From Falcatimonas sp. MSJ-15 (GTDB lineage Bacteria > Bacillota > Clostridia > Lachnospirales > Lachnospiraceae), in the NCBI RefSeq assembly GCF_018918265.1, contig NZ_JAHLQC010000014.1, positions 39,247-103,246 on the forward strand: DNA of 64,000 nucleotides, read 5' to 3'. Below the pieces are notes generated by a model, which searched no databases, was not told the DNA's origin, and saw only the letters and a list, made by a program, of their open reading frames with translations. Both the position numbers and the translations under genes were made by a program. Each line of letters opens with the position of its first letter. Position 1 is the stretch's first letter. Positions 1 to 9,623 of the stretch are shown here, in pieces.

Positions 1-1301
1 GCCAAATGTATCTTATCAAAACTATCAATATATTTTTCAAAAAATGCTCTATTATTAAGTTTTGTCATTGGATCCATATATGCTTCTGCCTGTATATTCT
101 CTGCCTGTCTTCCAATTGATACTAACTTCGCATAATCCCACATTATTGCAGTCATAATTGCAATTACATATATAAAATATCCACCCCTGCTAAACCTTGC
201 TATATCAGGAGAATTAGAACAATAAAACCTATATATATCTATAATACTCGTTGCTACAAGTATAAACACAACAACTATATTAACTCTATATGTCATATGC
301 TTTTCTTTAATAACCCACTTACCATGTTTTTCTTTTATTATTCCATTAATTCCGGTCACAATGACATATATGCATAAAGCCAAAATAAGTACATTAGTCA
401 GAAGTATTGTATCAGCAAAATCCGCTATTCCCATAAGCTGAAGTGGTATTGTTAAAAAAATATCTATGAATGATAAATACATAAGTACTTTTAAAAACTT
501 TGATCTGCTCTCATAGAATGTTATATCAAAAAATAATGCAAATGGTACAACTGTGAACTTAAGACACAGATATGATATCCATACTAGCAATATCAGATTT
601 GGCGAATGTATTGAATATGTATTAGCTTCAAGATACGACCATGTTCCTCTTATTACAGCAAAAGCACCAAGCCATGGAAGTCCTCCAGATACTATGATAT
701 TCCTGCCAGTGCAAAGCCACAGCATAATAAGAACAACGCCTACAGCAATTCCGACTACGCTAAAGCATAATGCCATTATCTTATCTCTCATGTATCTATT
801 AGTTATTCCAGATATTGTACCACTATATATAATTGGTATTGTAACACTACCTTTAGCATAACATTGTTCCATCTCTATTGTTAATATATGTCCTTCGTCT
901 TCTTCTTCAAATTCATAGAATATCCAACTATTACCCGGCATCTTGCTCTTTATTGACGTTGTATTAGTAAATGATAATATCTCTGTTTCATCTATGTACA
1001 TATGAATATTCTTTTGAAATGAAAAAAATCCAATAGCATTGTGTTCCTTGCTTATTTTTCCAATTTTTCTAGTAAGGCATACTTTATTATCTTTTGACTT
1101 TACAGATACAGGAAGTGTATCATATAACTTTGTATCTTCACTGCTCTTTACTGTCCATCCCTTATTAAAACTTTCTCGTATTGCTTTTGTGTCTGTAATA
1201 CCAGATTTATCACTATGACAGATGAAAAATATTATGAATACAATGACAAAAAATATACATTGTCCCATAAATATCTTCTTCAGTATATCTACACTCTTCA
1301 T
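1..1301 (-). CDS. Membrane receptor-type diguanylate cyclase (GGDEF), 3' end outside window
   Basis: The gene starts at 1301 (ATG, with GAGGAGAG just upstream) and runs leftward off the window, so its C-terminus is missing. About 433 codons are visible. The protein has one N-terminal membrane segment (about residues 9-29), an extracytoplasmic region of about 130 residues, then a block of roughly seven hydrophobic helices (about 170-395), and finally the opening of a GGDEF domain: the stretch DPMTKLNNRAFFEKYI near residue 410 matches the D-x-L-T-x-L-x-N-R start typical of GGDEF domains. The order resembles 7TMR-DISM receptors fused to diguanylate cyclases, which sense an external signal and make cyclic di-GMP. 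Whether the active-site GGDEF motif is intact cannot be seen. Likely monocistronic; a terminator hairpin separates it from the mannanase gene upstream. Confidence 0.82.
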   Translation of the reverse strand, partial: MKSVDILKKIFMGQCIFFVIVFIIFFICHSDKSGITDTKAIRESFNKGWTVKSSEDTKLYDTLPVSVKSKDNKVCLTRKIGKISKEHNAIGFFSFQKNIHMYIDETEILSFTNTTSIKSKMPGNSWIFYEFEEEDEGHILTIEMEQCYAKGSVTIPIIYSGTISGITNRYMRDKIMALCFSVVGIAVGVVLIMLWLCTGRNIIVSGGLPWLGAFAVIRGTWSYLEANTYSIHSPNLILLVWISYLCLKFTVVPFALFFDITFYESRSKFLKVLMYLSFIDIFLTIPLQLMGIADFADTILLTNVLILALCIYVIVTGINGIIKEKHGKWVIKEKHMTYRVNIVVVFILVATSIIDIYRFYCSNSPDIARFSRGGYFIYVIAIMTAIMWDYAKLVSIGRQAENIQAEAYMDPMTKLNNRAFFEKYIDSFDKIHL

Positions 1302-1585
1302 ATATTATCATCTCTCCTCTTTTAATAATTGCAAAAATACATCGCTAATATCGTATAATTTTTAATGTCATATAGTTTTTATCGGCATATCTTAAAGATC
1401 TTTTATTAGGCTATCTGACTTATACTTTGTAAAAATCTTTCTTCTACATCTACAAAATATTAACTATGTTCTTATTAACAAATGTATAAAATACAAAAAC
1501 AGCTGATATACTCTTATGTCTAGTCTAAACAAATATTATAAAAAAAGAGTAGATATATTTTTGTGCTTAAACGCATATTATAAAA

Positions 1586-1634
1586 AAGATCACATATACT
1601 TTTACACTTAAATGCATATTATATATGTGATCTT
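1586..1634 (-). terminator. Intrinsic terminator downstream of the mannanase gene
   Basis: On the minus strand the arms AAGATCACATATAT and ATATGTGATCTT form a long hairpin that is followed by TTTTTTATAA. It lies about 160 bp after the mannanase stop. The surrounding 1560-1640 stretch also holds loosely repeated TTAAAYGCATATTATA units. The rest of 1302-1797 is AT-rich and shows no gene. Confidence 0.65.
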
Positions 1635-1797
1635 CTCATGCTTTATATAGTTATTTTACCAAATTCTAAAATAGCAATTCCAAACGATTCTATTTTTTAG
1701 TAATTCTAACAGATTCTTAACAATTCTGTCAGAGCATATTTTAGTAATCTACTAGATTATATTCTAGTATCTTCTATTAATATACTTTTGACAATTA

Positions 1798-3771
1798 CTA
1801 TCTTCCATAACAGTATGCTACTGAATATACTGTTATAGTACCTTCTTTTGCTCCTACATTAATCTGATCAAGCTTTGATGCAAAATCTGATGTTCCAAAT
1901 GCTTTTACACAATCATCATATGAAAATTTTGCAAAATAATGTCCATTGGCACTTCCATATTCTGATGCCTGTACTTTAGCCCAGTTAGCTCCACCTGACC
2001 AACTCTGTAAGATAAGTTCAAGCTGTTTCTCATCGCCTGAATATTCTACATAAAAGTAACCATTCTTCTTAATATCTGATGCGTTAAACTCACCGCCTGC
2101 TCTGTTTGTCTTAGATGATGCTGTTGCCTGCCACCATGATGTAGTTGCATTTCCCCAAAACACTGATACATAAGGATCCTGCTGTGAATTATTGTCTGTT
2201 GTATCTTTTTTAGTCTCAGTCTCTTTATTATCATTTTTTGAGTCTGATGAACTATCTGATTTACCAGTATATACTGAGCATATCTTAGATGTATTCTTTA
2301 TACCATTAGTATCATATATAAGTGTCTTACCCCACTCTGTAAGACTGCTGCCATCCCATGTATTAGCAAGATCTAAGTATATCCAATCATTACCATTACC
2401 TTTCCATGACCAGCCTATATATCCTGCTTTTTTCTCTTTACAATAACTCATAATTGTATATTCGTCTACATCACCATTAGTATGTCTGCATCCAAACTCG
2501 CCAATAACTACAGGAACACCTGTTGAAAGTGCATTATCTATATTCTTCTTAACAGTAGCTGCATCGCCACCTGCATATTCATACATATGAATTGAGAATA
2601 CTGTATTGCCAGTCTTATCAGCTTCATATACACTTCTTCCATAATCTTTTATTGAATCCGGATACTGTCCCCATCCTGCACAGTCTACCATTATAAGATT
2701 CTTAATTCCTGCATCACGAAGACTCTTAATTGCTGACTTATTGCCATCTGCCCAAGCAGCACCATCCCATGTTCCATACCATTCATTAGCAATGTTTAGA
2801 ATAACATATTTACTATTCTCATTAAGAATATCTTTCATCTCTTTCCAATAATTCACTGCATTGTTAAGATAACCGATATCATCCTGTCCTGTTGCATCAT
2901 GTACATCAAATACACATACAAGATTATTCTCCTTACACCAGCTGATTATATTCCTAAGTTCGTCTGCACTTGTCTTAGTATATGTCTGTCCATCAGCTAC
3001 AACAACTCTTACTGTATTGGCACCTGTTTTTGCTATCGCTTCTATTGACTGCTTAGTCTCCCCTGTATACCATGCATGTGCAACATTAATACCTCTCATT
3101 ATGAATTCATTACCATTAGCATCACGTATTGTCGTTCCATCAACATAGAAATTTTCTGCTTTTGTAACTGTCTGTAAATTATCTTTATTCTCTGTATTAT
3201 TTTTATTACCTGTGTCTGTTGTACTTCCTGATGTATTACCTGAAGCACTATTCTGTGATGAAACTGATTTGCCATAATCATAGCAAAGTGAATATACATT
3301 AACATATGTATCTGTCGCACCTACATATACTTTATCAAGAAGTCCGACAAAATTATCTGTTCCAAATGCTTTTACACAGTTATCATATGAATATTTCATA
3401 AAATAATGTCCATTTGCATAACCTTTCTCACTTGGTTCTACTTTTGCCCATGATGCTCCACCTGACATACTCTGAAAAATAAGTTCTACTTTTCCTTCTG
3501 TTCCACTGTATTCTACATAGAAATGACCGCCCTTTTTAATATTAGATGCATCAAATTCTCCACCGCATCTAGTTGTCGCTACATCTACTGCCTGTCCCCA
3601 GTTACTACTCCATGAATCTCCATAGAATAATGATACATACTGTGTTCCATTACCTGATGCAGCATTGGCACCGGTCTTATTGAATGCAAATACAGCTGTC
3701 CCCATCATTACAAGTGCTGCAAGAAAAATTCCTGTCAACTTAGTGTGTTTTGATAATTTTGTTTTTCTCAT
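1798..3771 (-). CDS. Secreted endo-beta-1,4-mannanase, GH5 (subfamily 8-like), with two duplicated C/N-terminal modules
   Basis: I start the gene at 3771 (MRKTKLSK, 657 aa) because GAGGG lies 8 nt upstream; an in-frame ATG 78 bp earlier has no good ribosome site. Residues 1-38 are a signal peptide ending near ANA-AS. Residues 44-167 and about 533-657 are homologous modules of about 120 aa (shared pattern CGGEF-DAS-IKK, VEYSG, WAKV, NGHYF, CVKAFGT), probably carbohydrate-binding. Ser/Thr/Asn/Asp-rich linkers separate them from a central GH5 domain (about 208-500). The sequence around ANEWYGTWDG (acid/base Glu330) and VVIGEFG (nucleophile Glu425), plus HAWY, HDATG and AGWGQYP, closely follows the GH5_8 beta-mannanases of Bacillus that I recall. 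Expected role: cleavage of external beta-mannan or glucomannan. The module family is not assigned. Confidence 0.88.
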   Translation of the reverse strand: MRKTKLSKHTKLTGIFLAALVMMGTAVFAFNKTGANAASGNGTQYVSLFYGDSWSSNWGQAVDVATTRCGGEFDASNIKKGGHFYVEYSGTEGKVELIFQSMSGGASWAKVEPSEKGYANGHYFMKYSYDNCVKAFGTDNFVGLLDKVYVGATDTYVNVYSLCYDYGKSVSSQNSASGNTSGSTTDTGNKNNTENKDNLQTVTKAENFYVDGTTIRDANGNEFIMRGINVAHAWYTGETKQSIEAIAKTGANTVRVVVADGQTYTKTSADELRNIISWCKENNLVCVFDVHDATGQDDIGYLNNAVNYWKEMKDILNENSKYVILNIANEWYGTWDGAAWADGNKSAIKSLRDAGIKNLIMVDCAGWGQYPDSIKDYGRSVYEADKTGNTVFSIHMYEYAGGDAATVKKNIDNALSTGVPVVIGEFGCRHTNGDVDEYTIMSYCKEKKAGYIGWSWKGNGNDWIYLDLANTWDGSSLTEWGKTLIYDTNGIKNTSKICSVYTGKSDSSSDSKNDNKETETKKDTTDNNSQQDPYVSVFWGNATTSWWQATASSKTNRAGGEFNASDIKKNGYFYVEYSGDEKQLELILQSWSGGANWAKVQASEYGSANGHYFAKFSYDDCVKAFGTSDFASKLDQINVGAKEGTITVYSVAYCYGR

Positions 3772-3985
3772 ACTTTTACCCTCACTACTTATTAATATTC
3801 CCCCTGTTATCGTTAATAATCTCGGATTTAACATCCGATTTTTTTTCATAAAATATCATATAGCTGTTATCAGTCGCTTAATATTCTATGATTTTCTCTA
3901 ACAGTATATATATCATAACATAGTGATTGTTAATTATCTATCACAATTTCTTGCAATACGGTTTATATTTCTTTCAGTTTCCATT

Positions 3986-5062
3986 TTAATCATTACAACA
4001 TAATTCCATCATTAATTCATGCACTGACATTATCCTATCTATTCTACCTACATTAGCACCACAAAACACAAGCCCATTATCTATATCTCCTTTAACTGCA
4101 TCTGTTAATGCTTTTGTTATACAGTATGGAACTTCTCCCGGATTACACTTTTCAAGGCATCCATAACACTTTGTTATAGGAATTCTTCCTTTCTCTGTTT
4201 TTTTAACAAAATCATTGTATAATGCACGACCTGGCATTCCAACAGGACTTTTTATAATTCTAATATCTTCTTCCTTAGCATTAATATATGCCTCTTTATA
4301 TCTGTCAGATGCATCACATTCACAGGTTGCCACAAATCTACTTGCTATCTGCACTCCATCTGCTCCAAGGCTTAATGCATGCTTAATATCCTTATTGTCA
4401 TATATTCCTCCTGCTACGATAACCGGTATCTCTTTGCTATACTTCTCTTCATATTCTTTTTTACATTCTATAATATCTCTTATCTCATTGTCATAACAGA
4501 GGTTATCTATATCCTCTAGCTGTTCTTTCGAAAAACCAAGATGTCCACCTGCTTTTGGTCCTTCAATAACTACAAAATCAGCTGTTGTATTATATCTTTT
4601 CTCCCACATCTTAAGAATTATCTTAAGTGCTTTCTTAGAAGATACTATAGGTGCAATCTTAGTATTACAGCCTTTTTCTATAAGTTCCGGAAGTTCAATC
4701 GGAAGTCCGGCTCCACTTATAATAACATCTGCACCTGCTTTGACTGCTGCTTTTACATGTTCCTTATAGTTCTTAAGTGCAACCATAATATTAACTCCCA
4801 CAAGCCCATTGCCACAGGCAATCTCTTTTGCCTTATCTATATGCTTCTTAATCGCTCTTATATTGCACTCATTCGGATTCTTAGAAAAATCGTCTTCATC
4901 ATATCCTATCTGAGCTGTTGATATTATTCCTATTCCACCTTCTTTAGCAACAGCTCCTGCAAGACGGCTTAGACTTACTCCAACACCCATGCCACCTTGA
5001 ATTATTGGAATCTTCGCTACTAGATTACCTATTCTTAACTCTTTTAACATACAATCACTCAT
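3986..5062 (-). CDS. Nitronate monooxygenase / NPD-family FMN enzyme (FabK-like fold)
   Basis: A 358-aa TIM-barrel protein. The N-terminus carries IPIIQGGMGVGVS, the typical phosphate/flavin-side motif of 2-nitropropane dioxygenase and FabK-like enzymes. Further signatures are GADVIISGAGLP (about 115), EGPKAGGHLG (about 165-175), VIVAGGIYD and LGADGVQIASRFVAT (about 215-245). The CYGCLEKCNP segment near the C-terminus is a variant seen in clostridial members. Start chosen at 5062 (GGAGG, 8 nt spacing); ATG at 5050 is an alternative. The family oxidises nitronates with FMN or acts as enoyl-ACP reductase; which substrate applies here cannot be decided. Monocistronic by layout. Confidence 0.8.
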   Translation of the reverse strand: MSDCMLKELRIGNLVAKIPIIQGGMGVGVSLSRLAGAVAKEGGIGIISTAQIGYDEDDFSKNPNECNIRAIKKHIDKAKEIACGNGLVGVNIMVALKNYKEHVKAAVKAGADVIISGAGLPIELPELIEKGCNTKIAPIVSSKKALKIILKMWEKRYNTTADFVVIEGPKAGGHLGFSKEQLEDIDNLCYDNEIRDIIECKKEYEEKYSKEIPVIVAGGIYDNKDIKHALSLGADGVQIASRFVATCECDASDRYKEAYINAKEEDIRIIKSPVGMPGRALYNDFVKKTEKGRIPITKCYGCLEKCNPGEVPYCITKALTDAVKGDIDNGLVFCGANVGRIDRIMSVHELMMELCCND

Positions 5063-5163
5063 TAATTATTCCTCCACTTTCTATACCTGCCAGATAATTG
5101 ACTATAATATATTACATATTAAATATCCGACAGGCTACTTGTTCTGACTTTATATCTTGTAAA

Positions 5164-5188
5164 AAATACTTTGATATTCAAAGTATTT
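5164..5188. terminator. Perfect short palindrome, probable bidirectional terminator
   Basis: Arms AAATACTTTGA and TCAAAGTATTT surround a 3-nt loop; both strands continue into T-rich sequence. It lies directly left of the 33-bp tandem repeat locus and about 100 bp upstream of the NPD-family gene, so it would stop leftward transcripts coming from the repeat. Confidence 0.6.
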
Positions 5189-5350
5189 TTATTTGAGTAT
5201 AATTCTATATCGTGTTTTTGTCAAGATATTATTGTATGTATGTTGTGTTACATAGTTTTTAATACTACTTATATTTATGGTATTCTCATGTATATGTTCT
5301 ATAATATAGATACATTTATGAATATATACATTGTATAGATATGTATGTTT

Positions 5351-5613
5351 ATAGATATCTATGTATATTATATAGCTATGTTTGCAGACATTTATGTGTA
5401 TTATATAGATACGCTTGCAGACATCTATGTGTATTATATAGATACGTTTACAGACATCTGTGTGTATTATATAGATACGTTTACAGACATCTGTGTGTAT
5501 TATATTGATATGCTTACAGACATCTATGTATATTAACAAATATGCTTACAGACATCTATGTATATTATGTAGATATGCCTGCAGATATTATATATGTATA
5601 TCGTTGCATAAAT
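5351..5613. repeat. 33-bp imperfect tandem repeat, about 8 units
   Basis: Units starting at 5351, 5384, 5417, 5450, 5483, 5516, 5548 and 5581 share a core like ACAGACATCTATGTGTATTA. Spacing is exactly 33 bp except one 32-bp step (5516 to 5548). Because 33 is a multiple of three, open frames without stops appear on both strands and encode 11-residue repeats; none has a ribosome site, and the minus-strand one can only start at TTG, so I treat the locus as non-coding. It sits between two terminator hairpins (5164-5188 and 5708-5750). It is not a CRISPR: units are contiguous with no variable spacers. No gene is seen in 5063-5827. Confidence 0.85.
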
Positions 5614-5707
5614 ATTATATATTGCTCTTGATATTTTCTTGCAAATCTATTTTTCACTATACGGATATTATTTCTTGATATTTTGATAGATTAATTTTTA
5701 TATAACC

Positions 5708-5750
5708 AAAAGCACATTAACTTCTATGATATGATTGTTAATGTGCTTTT
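5708..5750. terminator. Strong hairpin terminator after the YaiI-family gene
   Basis: Fourteen-bp arms AAAAGCACATTAAC and GTTAATGTGCTTTT enclose a 15-nt loop. It lies about 80 bp downstream of the minus-strand gene ending at 5828. The T-runs on both sides allow function in either direction. Confidence 0.75.
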
Positions 5751-5827
5751 GTGGATTTTTATTTTGCCAGTTACGTTATAATATTTTATTCATCAACATT
5801 AAAATAAACTATGTGCTATACTAACTT

Positions 5828-6295
5828 TTAATTATTATATTCTATTTGCGTCTTCATAGCTAACTTTACAATTTTCTCAAATGATTCTGCAAACCTTTTA
5901 TCATCTTCTTCTGTTCTCTTTCGTGGTCCTTTAATATGATTCTTAGCAGATGTCCTGCGTGCTTTTTTATTAATATGCCTTTCCATAAGCATCTGATCTA
6001 TATTCTCATTGGTATACCATCTACCCGACTGATGAATTGAATATGCACCTTTTGCAAGAGCCATCGCTGCTACTCCATAATCCTGTGTAATTACAATGTC
6101 TCCCTTATGGCAGATATTTATAAGTCTATAATCAACAGCATCTGCACCTGCACTGACAACTATAACTTCACTATAATCTGAATTAAGAATATGATTCGTG
6201 TCACATATAAGTGTCACCGGGATATTATATTTTATTGCAACTTTCTCTGCTATTTGAATCACAGGACAAGCATCTGCATCTATTAGTATCTGCAT
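5828..6295 (-). CDS. YaiI/YqxD family protein (UPF0178, DUF188)
   Basis: A 155-aa soluble protein that begins MQILIDADACPVI, the hallmark start of the YaiI/YqxD family, a PIN-like fold with conserved acidic residues (D6, D8). Further family signatures are VSAGADAVDYRLIN, GDIVITQDYGVAAMAL and the C-terminal GPRKRTEEDDKRF. The family is widespread but its biochemical role is not established; a nuclease-like activity has been guessed from the fold only. Single gene with its own terminator. Confidence 0.9.
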   Translation of the reverse strand: MQILIDADACPVIQIAEKVAIKYNIPVTLICDTNHILNSDYSEVIVVSAGADAVDYRLINICHKGDIVITQDYGVAAMALAKGAYSIHQSGRWYTNENIDQMLMERHINKKARRTSAKNHIKGPRKRTEEDDKRFAESFEKIVKLAMKTQIEYNN

Positions 6296-6380
6296 AGTTT
6301 TCTCTCCCTTTTATTGATACGTTGTATTATTAATCATATCAATCTCTATCAGATAAGTCTTATACTATCAATAATTTTTC

Positions 6381-7601
6381 TTAAATATAATCTGACACAT
6401 ATGGTATCTCATGTAATAATACATCATCGATTTTTCCAACACCTTCTACATCACCTTCAATTTTACCCATATTAAAAAGATATTCTGCATTCTTATATCC
6501 CATCATGAGTGTTGTAAGTGTCCCTATTGACATCTTTAGATGATACTCCGGCTTTTTCTGTGAAATATTACTTTTGCCATCTATAAATTCTATAATAAAA
6601 TTACCATTATTCCATGGTAAAAGTTCATCTGTAATCTCAAATTCGAATATACCACCAGGACCGTCCGGATCAGACTGATATTGTTCAACAAACTGCTTTA
6701 TATCTATAATTCTTCCCATTGCATACGGACGAATAGTTTCTTTTATATCACTATCATCTAATTCGAATGCAATCGGCTCACTATAATAATTATTACCTCT
6801 TACTTCGTCAATCATAGAATCATGTTTATGTATATATTCCCATAATCCAAGCTGTGCTTCTCTGTTAAGATATATCATCTCTTTTATATGCATAACATCT
6901 GAACTAATTAAATATACCATATAGCCACTTGGTACACCCTGCGCTGTATAATATATAGCCACCATAGTATCGTCTTCATCCCAACGAAAATATTCTTCCC
7001 AGGCAAGCTTATTGCGATACAGACATCCATGCATCTTAGCCGCAAACATTCCATGAAGTTCTTTAAAATCATGATCGTTCCATTCAACACGCCTTACATA
7101 ACCTGGCTCTTTAATCTTTTGTGGAACTTGTGTATCCTTAATTACATAAGTCATCTTATTAGATATAATCTCCCAGCCAAGTCGTCTATATAATGGGATA
7201 GAGTATGGATATAAAAGTGCAAATGATTTATTGCTCTCTTTCATACGTGTAAGACTCTTCTTCATTAACTTTTTCATAATACCCTGACCTGTATATTCCG
7301 GATATGTACATACACTTGTAATAAAGCCAACCTGATAACGTTCCCCATATATATTCATATCTAGTGGATATACTGCGAACTGTGCCACAAGTTCATCTTT
7401 ATTAAAACAGCCTAATACGTCTGCTCTCTCCAAAACCGGAAACTTTGACTGTTTAATCTCATCATCTTTCCATCCTGTTTCTGCAAGTTCTTGTTCTGTA
7501 ACCTGAAAAGAATATCGTAATAATGCATTATACTGTTCTGCGTCATCTTTTGTCAAAACTCTAATTATAAAATTATTTTTACTCATAACCTTTATACTCA
7601 T
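6381..7601 (-). CDS. Eis-like GNAT N-acetyltransferase
   Basis: A 406-aa protein with the three-part Eis architecture: an N-terminal GNAT domain (residues about 12-150; acetyl-CoA loop region VCTYPEYTGQGIMKKLM near 95-110), a second GNAT-like domain (about 165-290) and an SCP2-like C-terminal domain (about 300-406). Family members acetylate amines, including aminoglycosides or protein lysines in some bacteria; the substrate here is unknown. The start at 7601 has only a weak ribosome site, and an ATG 15 bp downstream is possible. Standing alone with about 160 bp of gene-free sequence on its right. Confidence 0.8.
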   Translation of the reverse strand: MSIKVMSKNNFIIRVLTKDDAEQYNALLRYSFQVTEQELAETGWKDDEIKQSKFPVLERADVLGCFNKDELVAQFAVYPLDMNIYGERYQVGFITSVCTYPEYTGQGIMKKLMKKSLTRMKESNKSFALLYPYSIPLYRRLGWEIISNKMTYVIKDTQVPQKIKEPGYVRRVEWNDHDFKELHGMFAAKMHGCLYRNKLAWEEYFRWDEDDTMVAIYYTAQGVPSGYMVYLISSDVMHIKEMIYLNREAQLGLWEYIHKHDSMIDEVRGNNYYSEPIAFELDDSDIKETIRPYAMGRIIDIKQFVEQYQSDPDGPGGIFEFEITDELLPWNNGNFIIEFIDGKSNISQKKPEYHLKMSIGTLTTLMMGYKNAEYLFNMGKIEGDVEGVGKIDDVLLHEIPYVSDYI

Positions 7602-7763
7602 TTCATCATCTTTTTTATTCTTATTACATCATACCAAAGCATAATTTGAATTTCAACACTTAATCCTATCAACACTATGCTATGATCAATCACCAACTGG
7701 CATCGCTAACACCAAAGAGACAAATAATCATCAAAGGCAACTTGTTTATGACTATGCTTATGC

Positions 7764-8309
7764 CTAATACTCTGTCACCAGATAAGTCTTACAATAGCCA
7801 TTAGACGTATTATAAGCATATATACTGAGTGTAACCTCTTGTGGATGCTCCTCTATCTTAAAATACTCTTTTCCTACATTATACCATCCATCTATTTCTT
7901 TGACTTTTATAAGATAATTAGTTCCACCATATCTTCCACTGCTTGATACTGTTGCTTTCTCGAACTTTGCACTTACTTTTTCAATCTTCATAGTATTAAC
8001 TCTTCTAAGTTGCTCTCGCTGATTACCTAAAAGTACTCTTGATATTATTCCTGCAAATATGAATACTATCATCCCAAATATAGCTACTACTATTCTTCCA
8101 TAGATACTGCTGATTGTAAAAATAATTGTTATAAAGCCAAGTAGAATTGTTATTGCCATTATTCCTATTAATTGCAACGACTGTCTATATCTTTTTGTTA
8201 TAGCATTGATAAATAATTCCTGTTCTCTATCATTAGTTGATGTCATACTCATACTTGCAAGTATATTCCTATCTATAGTCGATGACGACATTGAAACTGC
8301 CCACTTCAT
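7764..8309 (-). CDS. Membrane protein of unknown function, two transmembrane helices
   Basis: A 181-aa protein preceded by GGAGG. Two adjacent hydrophobic helices (about residues 47-70 and 73-95) are followed by a cytosolic or external domain of about 85 residues without a motif I recognise (contains SSGRYGGTNYLIKV and WYNVGKEYF). The 80 bp upstream hold a short in-frame remnant ending in NNELEAL whose stop overlaps this start codon, so the gene may once have been translationally coupled to a now decayed gene. Confidence 0.5.
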   Translation of the reverse strand: MKWAVSMSSSTIDRNILASMSMTSTNDREQELFINAITKRYRQSLQLIGIMAITILLGFITIIFTISSIYGRIVVAIFGMIVFIFAGIISRVLLGNQREQLRRVNTMKIEKVSAKFEKATVSSSGRYGGTNYLIKVKEIDGWYNVGKEYFKIEEHPQEVTLSIYAYNTSNGYCKTYLVTEY

Positions 8310-8389
8310 TATAATGCCTCCAATTCGTTATTAATATCATCTTCCGTTGTTGCCATGGTAACAATACCTAAGATTCTGTTTCTGTCATA

Positions 8390-9016
8390 TTATTCCTCCA
8401 CTTCTCTCAGACATGTTCTCGTAACAAATCTTTCAGCAGCATGTGCCAGCATCGGAATAAATAAGCATTCTGAAGAATAGAATACATATCCTATTCCCAT
8501 TGAGAAAACAAAGGAAGCTGACACTTCTAAAAATAAGTATTGGAAATTCTTTTGTTTGGTAACAAGTGCTTGAACCAGGATGCCCGCACACCAAATCAAT
8601 GCCGTTATAAAAACACTCCATAAAGTGTTTAGTTTCTGCATTGCTAAAATCCCCAAAACCAAAGTCTGCATCATCACTCTTTGAGGTATTTCCATACATG
8701 CAGCTTCTACGCATAAAGGTGCTAAAGGTACATTCTCATGTGATTCATGTTTCAACTTAATGATAAGACTCGTTACTATTACTGTTGCAATTGCTACTGA
8801 CCACAATTTCCAATTAAAAATTGAAATAAAATGAAATGGATGAGCATGAAAGCAAATTCCAATAATTATAGTTGGAATGATGGATATAATCACCATACTC
8901 ATTCTCTGTAGCCAATATATTTTTTTCTTAATACAGAAACTCTGTAGAAAAAGATTACACCCATAACAAGCTCCACTTAACAAAAAGCCTATTAAAAAAG
9001 ATATACAATACCACAT
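8390..9016 (-). CDS. CPBP (CAAX-type) intramembrane protease-like protein, degenerate motifs
   Basis: A 208-aa protein with about six membrane helices, preceded by AGGAG. The segment CMEIPQRVMMQ (about residues 110-120) resembles the E-E-x-x-x-R motif of CPBP proteases with one Glu missing, and MLAHAAERF near the C-terminus resembles the late histidine motif. Because the first Glu is not conserved it may be inactive, for example an immunity-type or scaffold member. Its first 62 bp overlap the end of a broken AlbA/RecG-like gene. Confidence 0.5.
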   Translation of the reverse strand: MWYCISFLIGFLLSGACYGCNLFLQSFCIKKKIYWLQRMSMVIISIIPTIIIGICFHAHPFHFISIFNWKLWSVAIATVIVTSLIIKLKHESHENVPLAPLCVEAACMEIPQRVMMQTLVLGILAMQKLNTLWSVFITALIWCAGILVQALVTKQKNFQYLFLEVSASFVFSMGIGYVFYSSECLFIPMLAHAAERFVTRTCLREVEE

Positions 9017-9352
9017 TTTTTTCTCCTAAAAATTTGATTTTATCATAGTCTGTAAGTTTATTTATTCCACCTTTTTCTCCACCATTTACGTTGCCCTGCA
9101 CATTTCTATATAAATTCGCCCGAAACATATCATCATATACTTCCACTGTGAGAACAGGAAGTCCGTATTCTCTGGCAGCACTTATAATTCTTCTGATGCC
9201 ACTTCCCCATGCTTCTACCGGAAGTTCATAGCTTTCCCGACGCACTAAACCATCTATTGTCGCTCCAAGTCTGATATTTTTCAAAACAAAATCAACCGCA
9301 CTCTCTATCTGCTTGTATATCGGTCCGGTATATTCCCGTTTATCAAGAAAAA
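8955..9352 (-). pseudogene. Broken AlbA-domain / RecG-like ATP-binding regulator fragment
   Basis: Read leftward from 9352, the frame begins VFLDKREYTGPIYKQIESAVDF (abbreviated here) and continues NIRLGATIDGLVRRESYELPVEAW, then jumps to GSGIRRIISAAREYGLP. In intact members of this family of putative helicase-like or Schlafen-AlbA transcriptional regulators, a catalytic/ATPase stretch of some tens of residues (normally REAIVNA...HRDY) separates these parts, so there is an internal in-frame deletion. A stop sits directly upstream (TAG at about 9353) and the C-terminus is cut off by the start of the CPBP-like gene. A remnant, not a working gene. Confidence 0.7.
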
Positions 9353-9623
9353 CCTACCTATCCATTGCTGTTAAATACTCCTTAATTAAAACTCTCCATA
9401 ATAAGTACCATTATATTCTACTATTGGAATAATAGCAACGATTATATTATGAACCTTACCTCTATATTTCTTAAAATAGCCTGTGATTTTGTGTACATTT
9501 TACAAACAGATAGAACAATATGTCCTATCATCTTTTTCTTCTTGTCATCGTTATCATTTTTAACCACTGATTGTAGCTTACTAATCTTCCACAACATCAT
9601 CTGGTCCGACAAGTGTAACTCCC

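Noticed and set aside
5189..5539. 116-codon minus-strand frame with 11-residue repeats
   Set aside because: It only exists because the repeat period is 33 bp; TTG start, no ribosome site, and an equally long frame runs on the other strand.
5351..5613. CRISPR array
   Set aside because: Units are contiguous with no unique spacers, and no cas genes are nearby.
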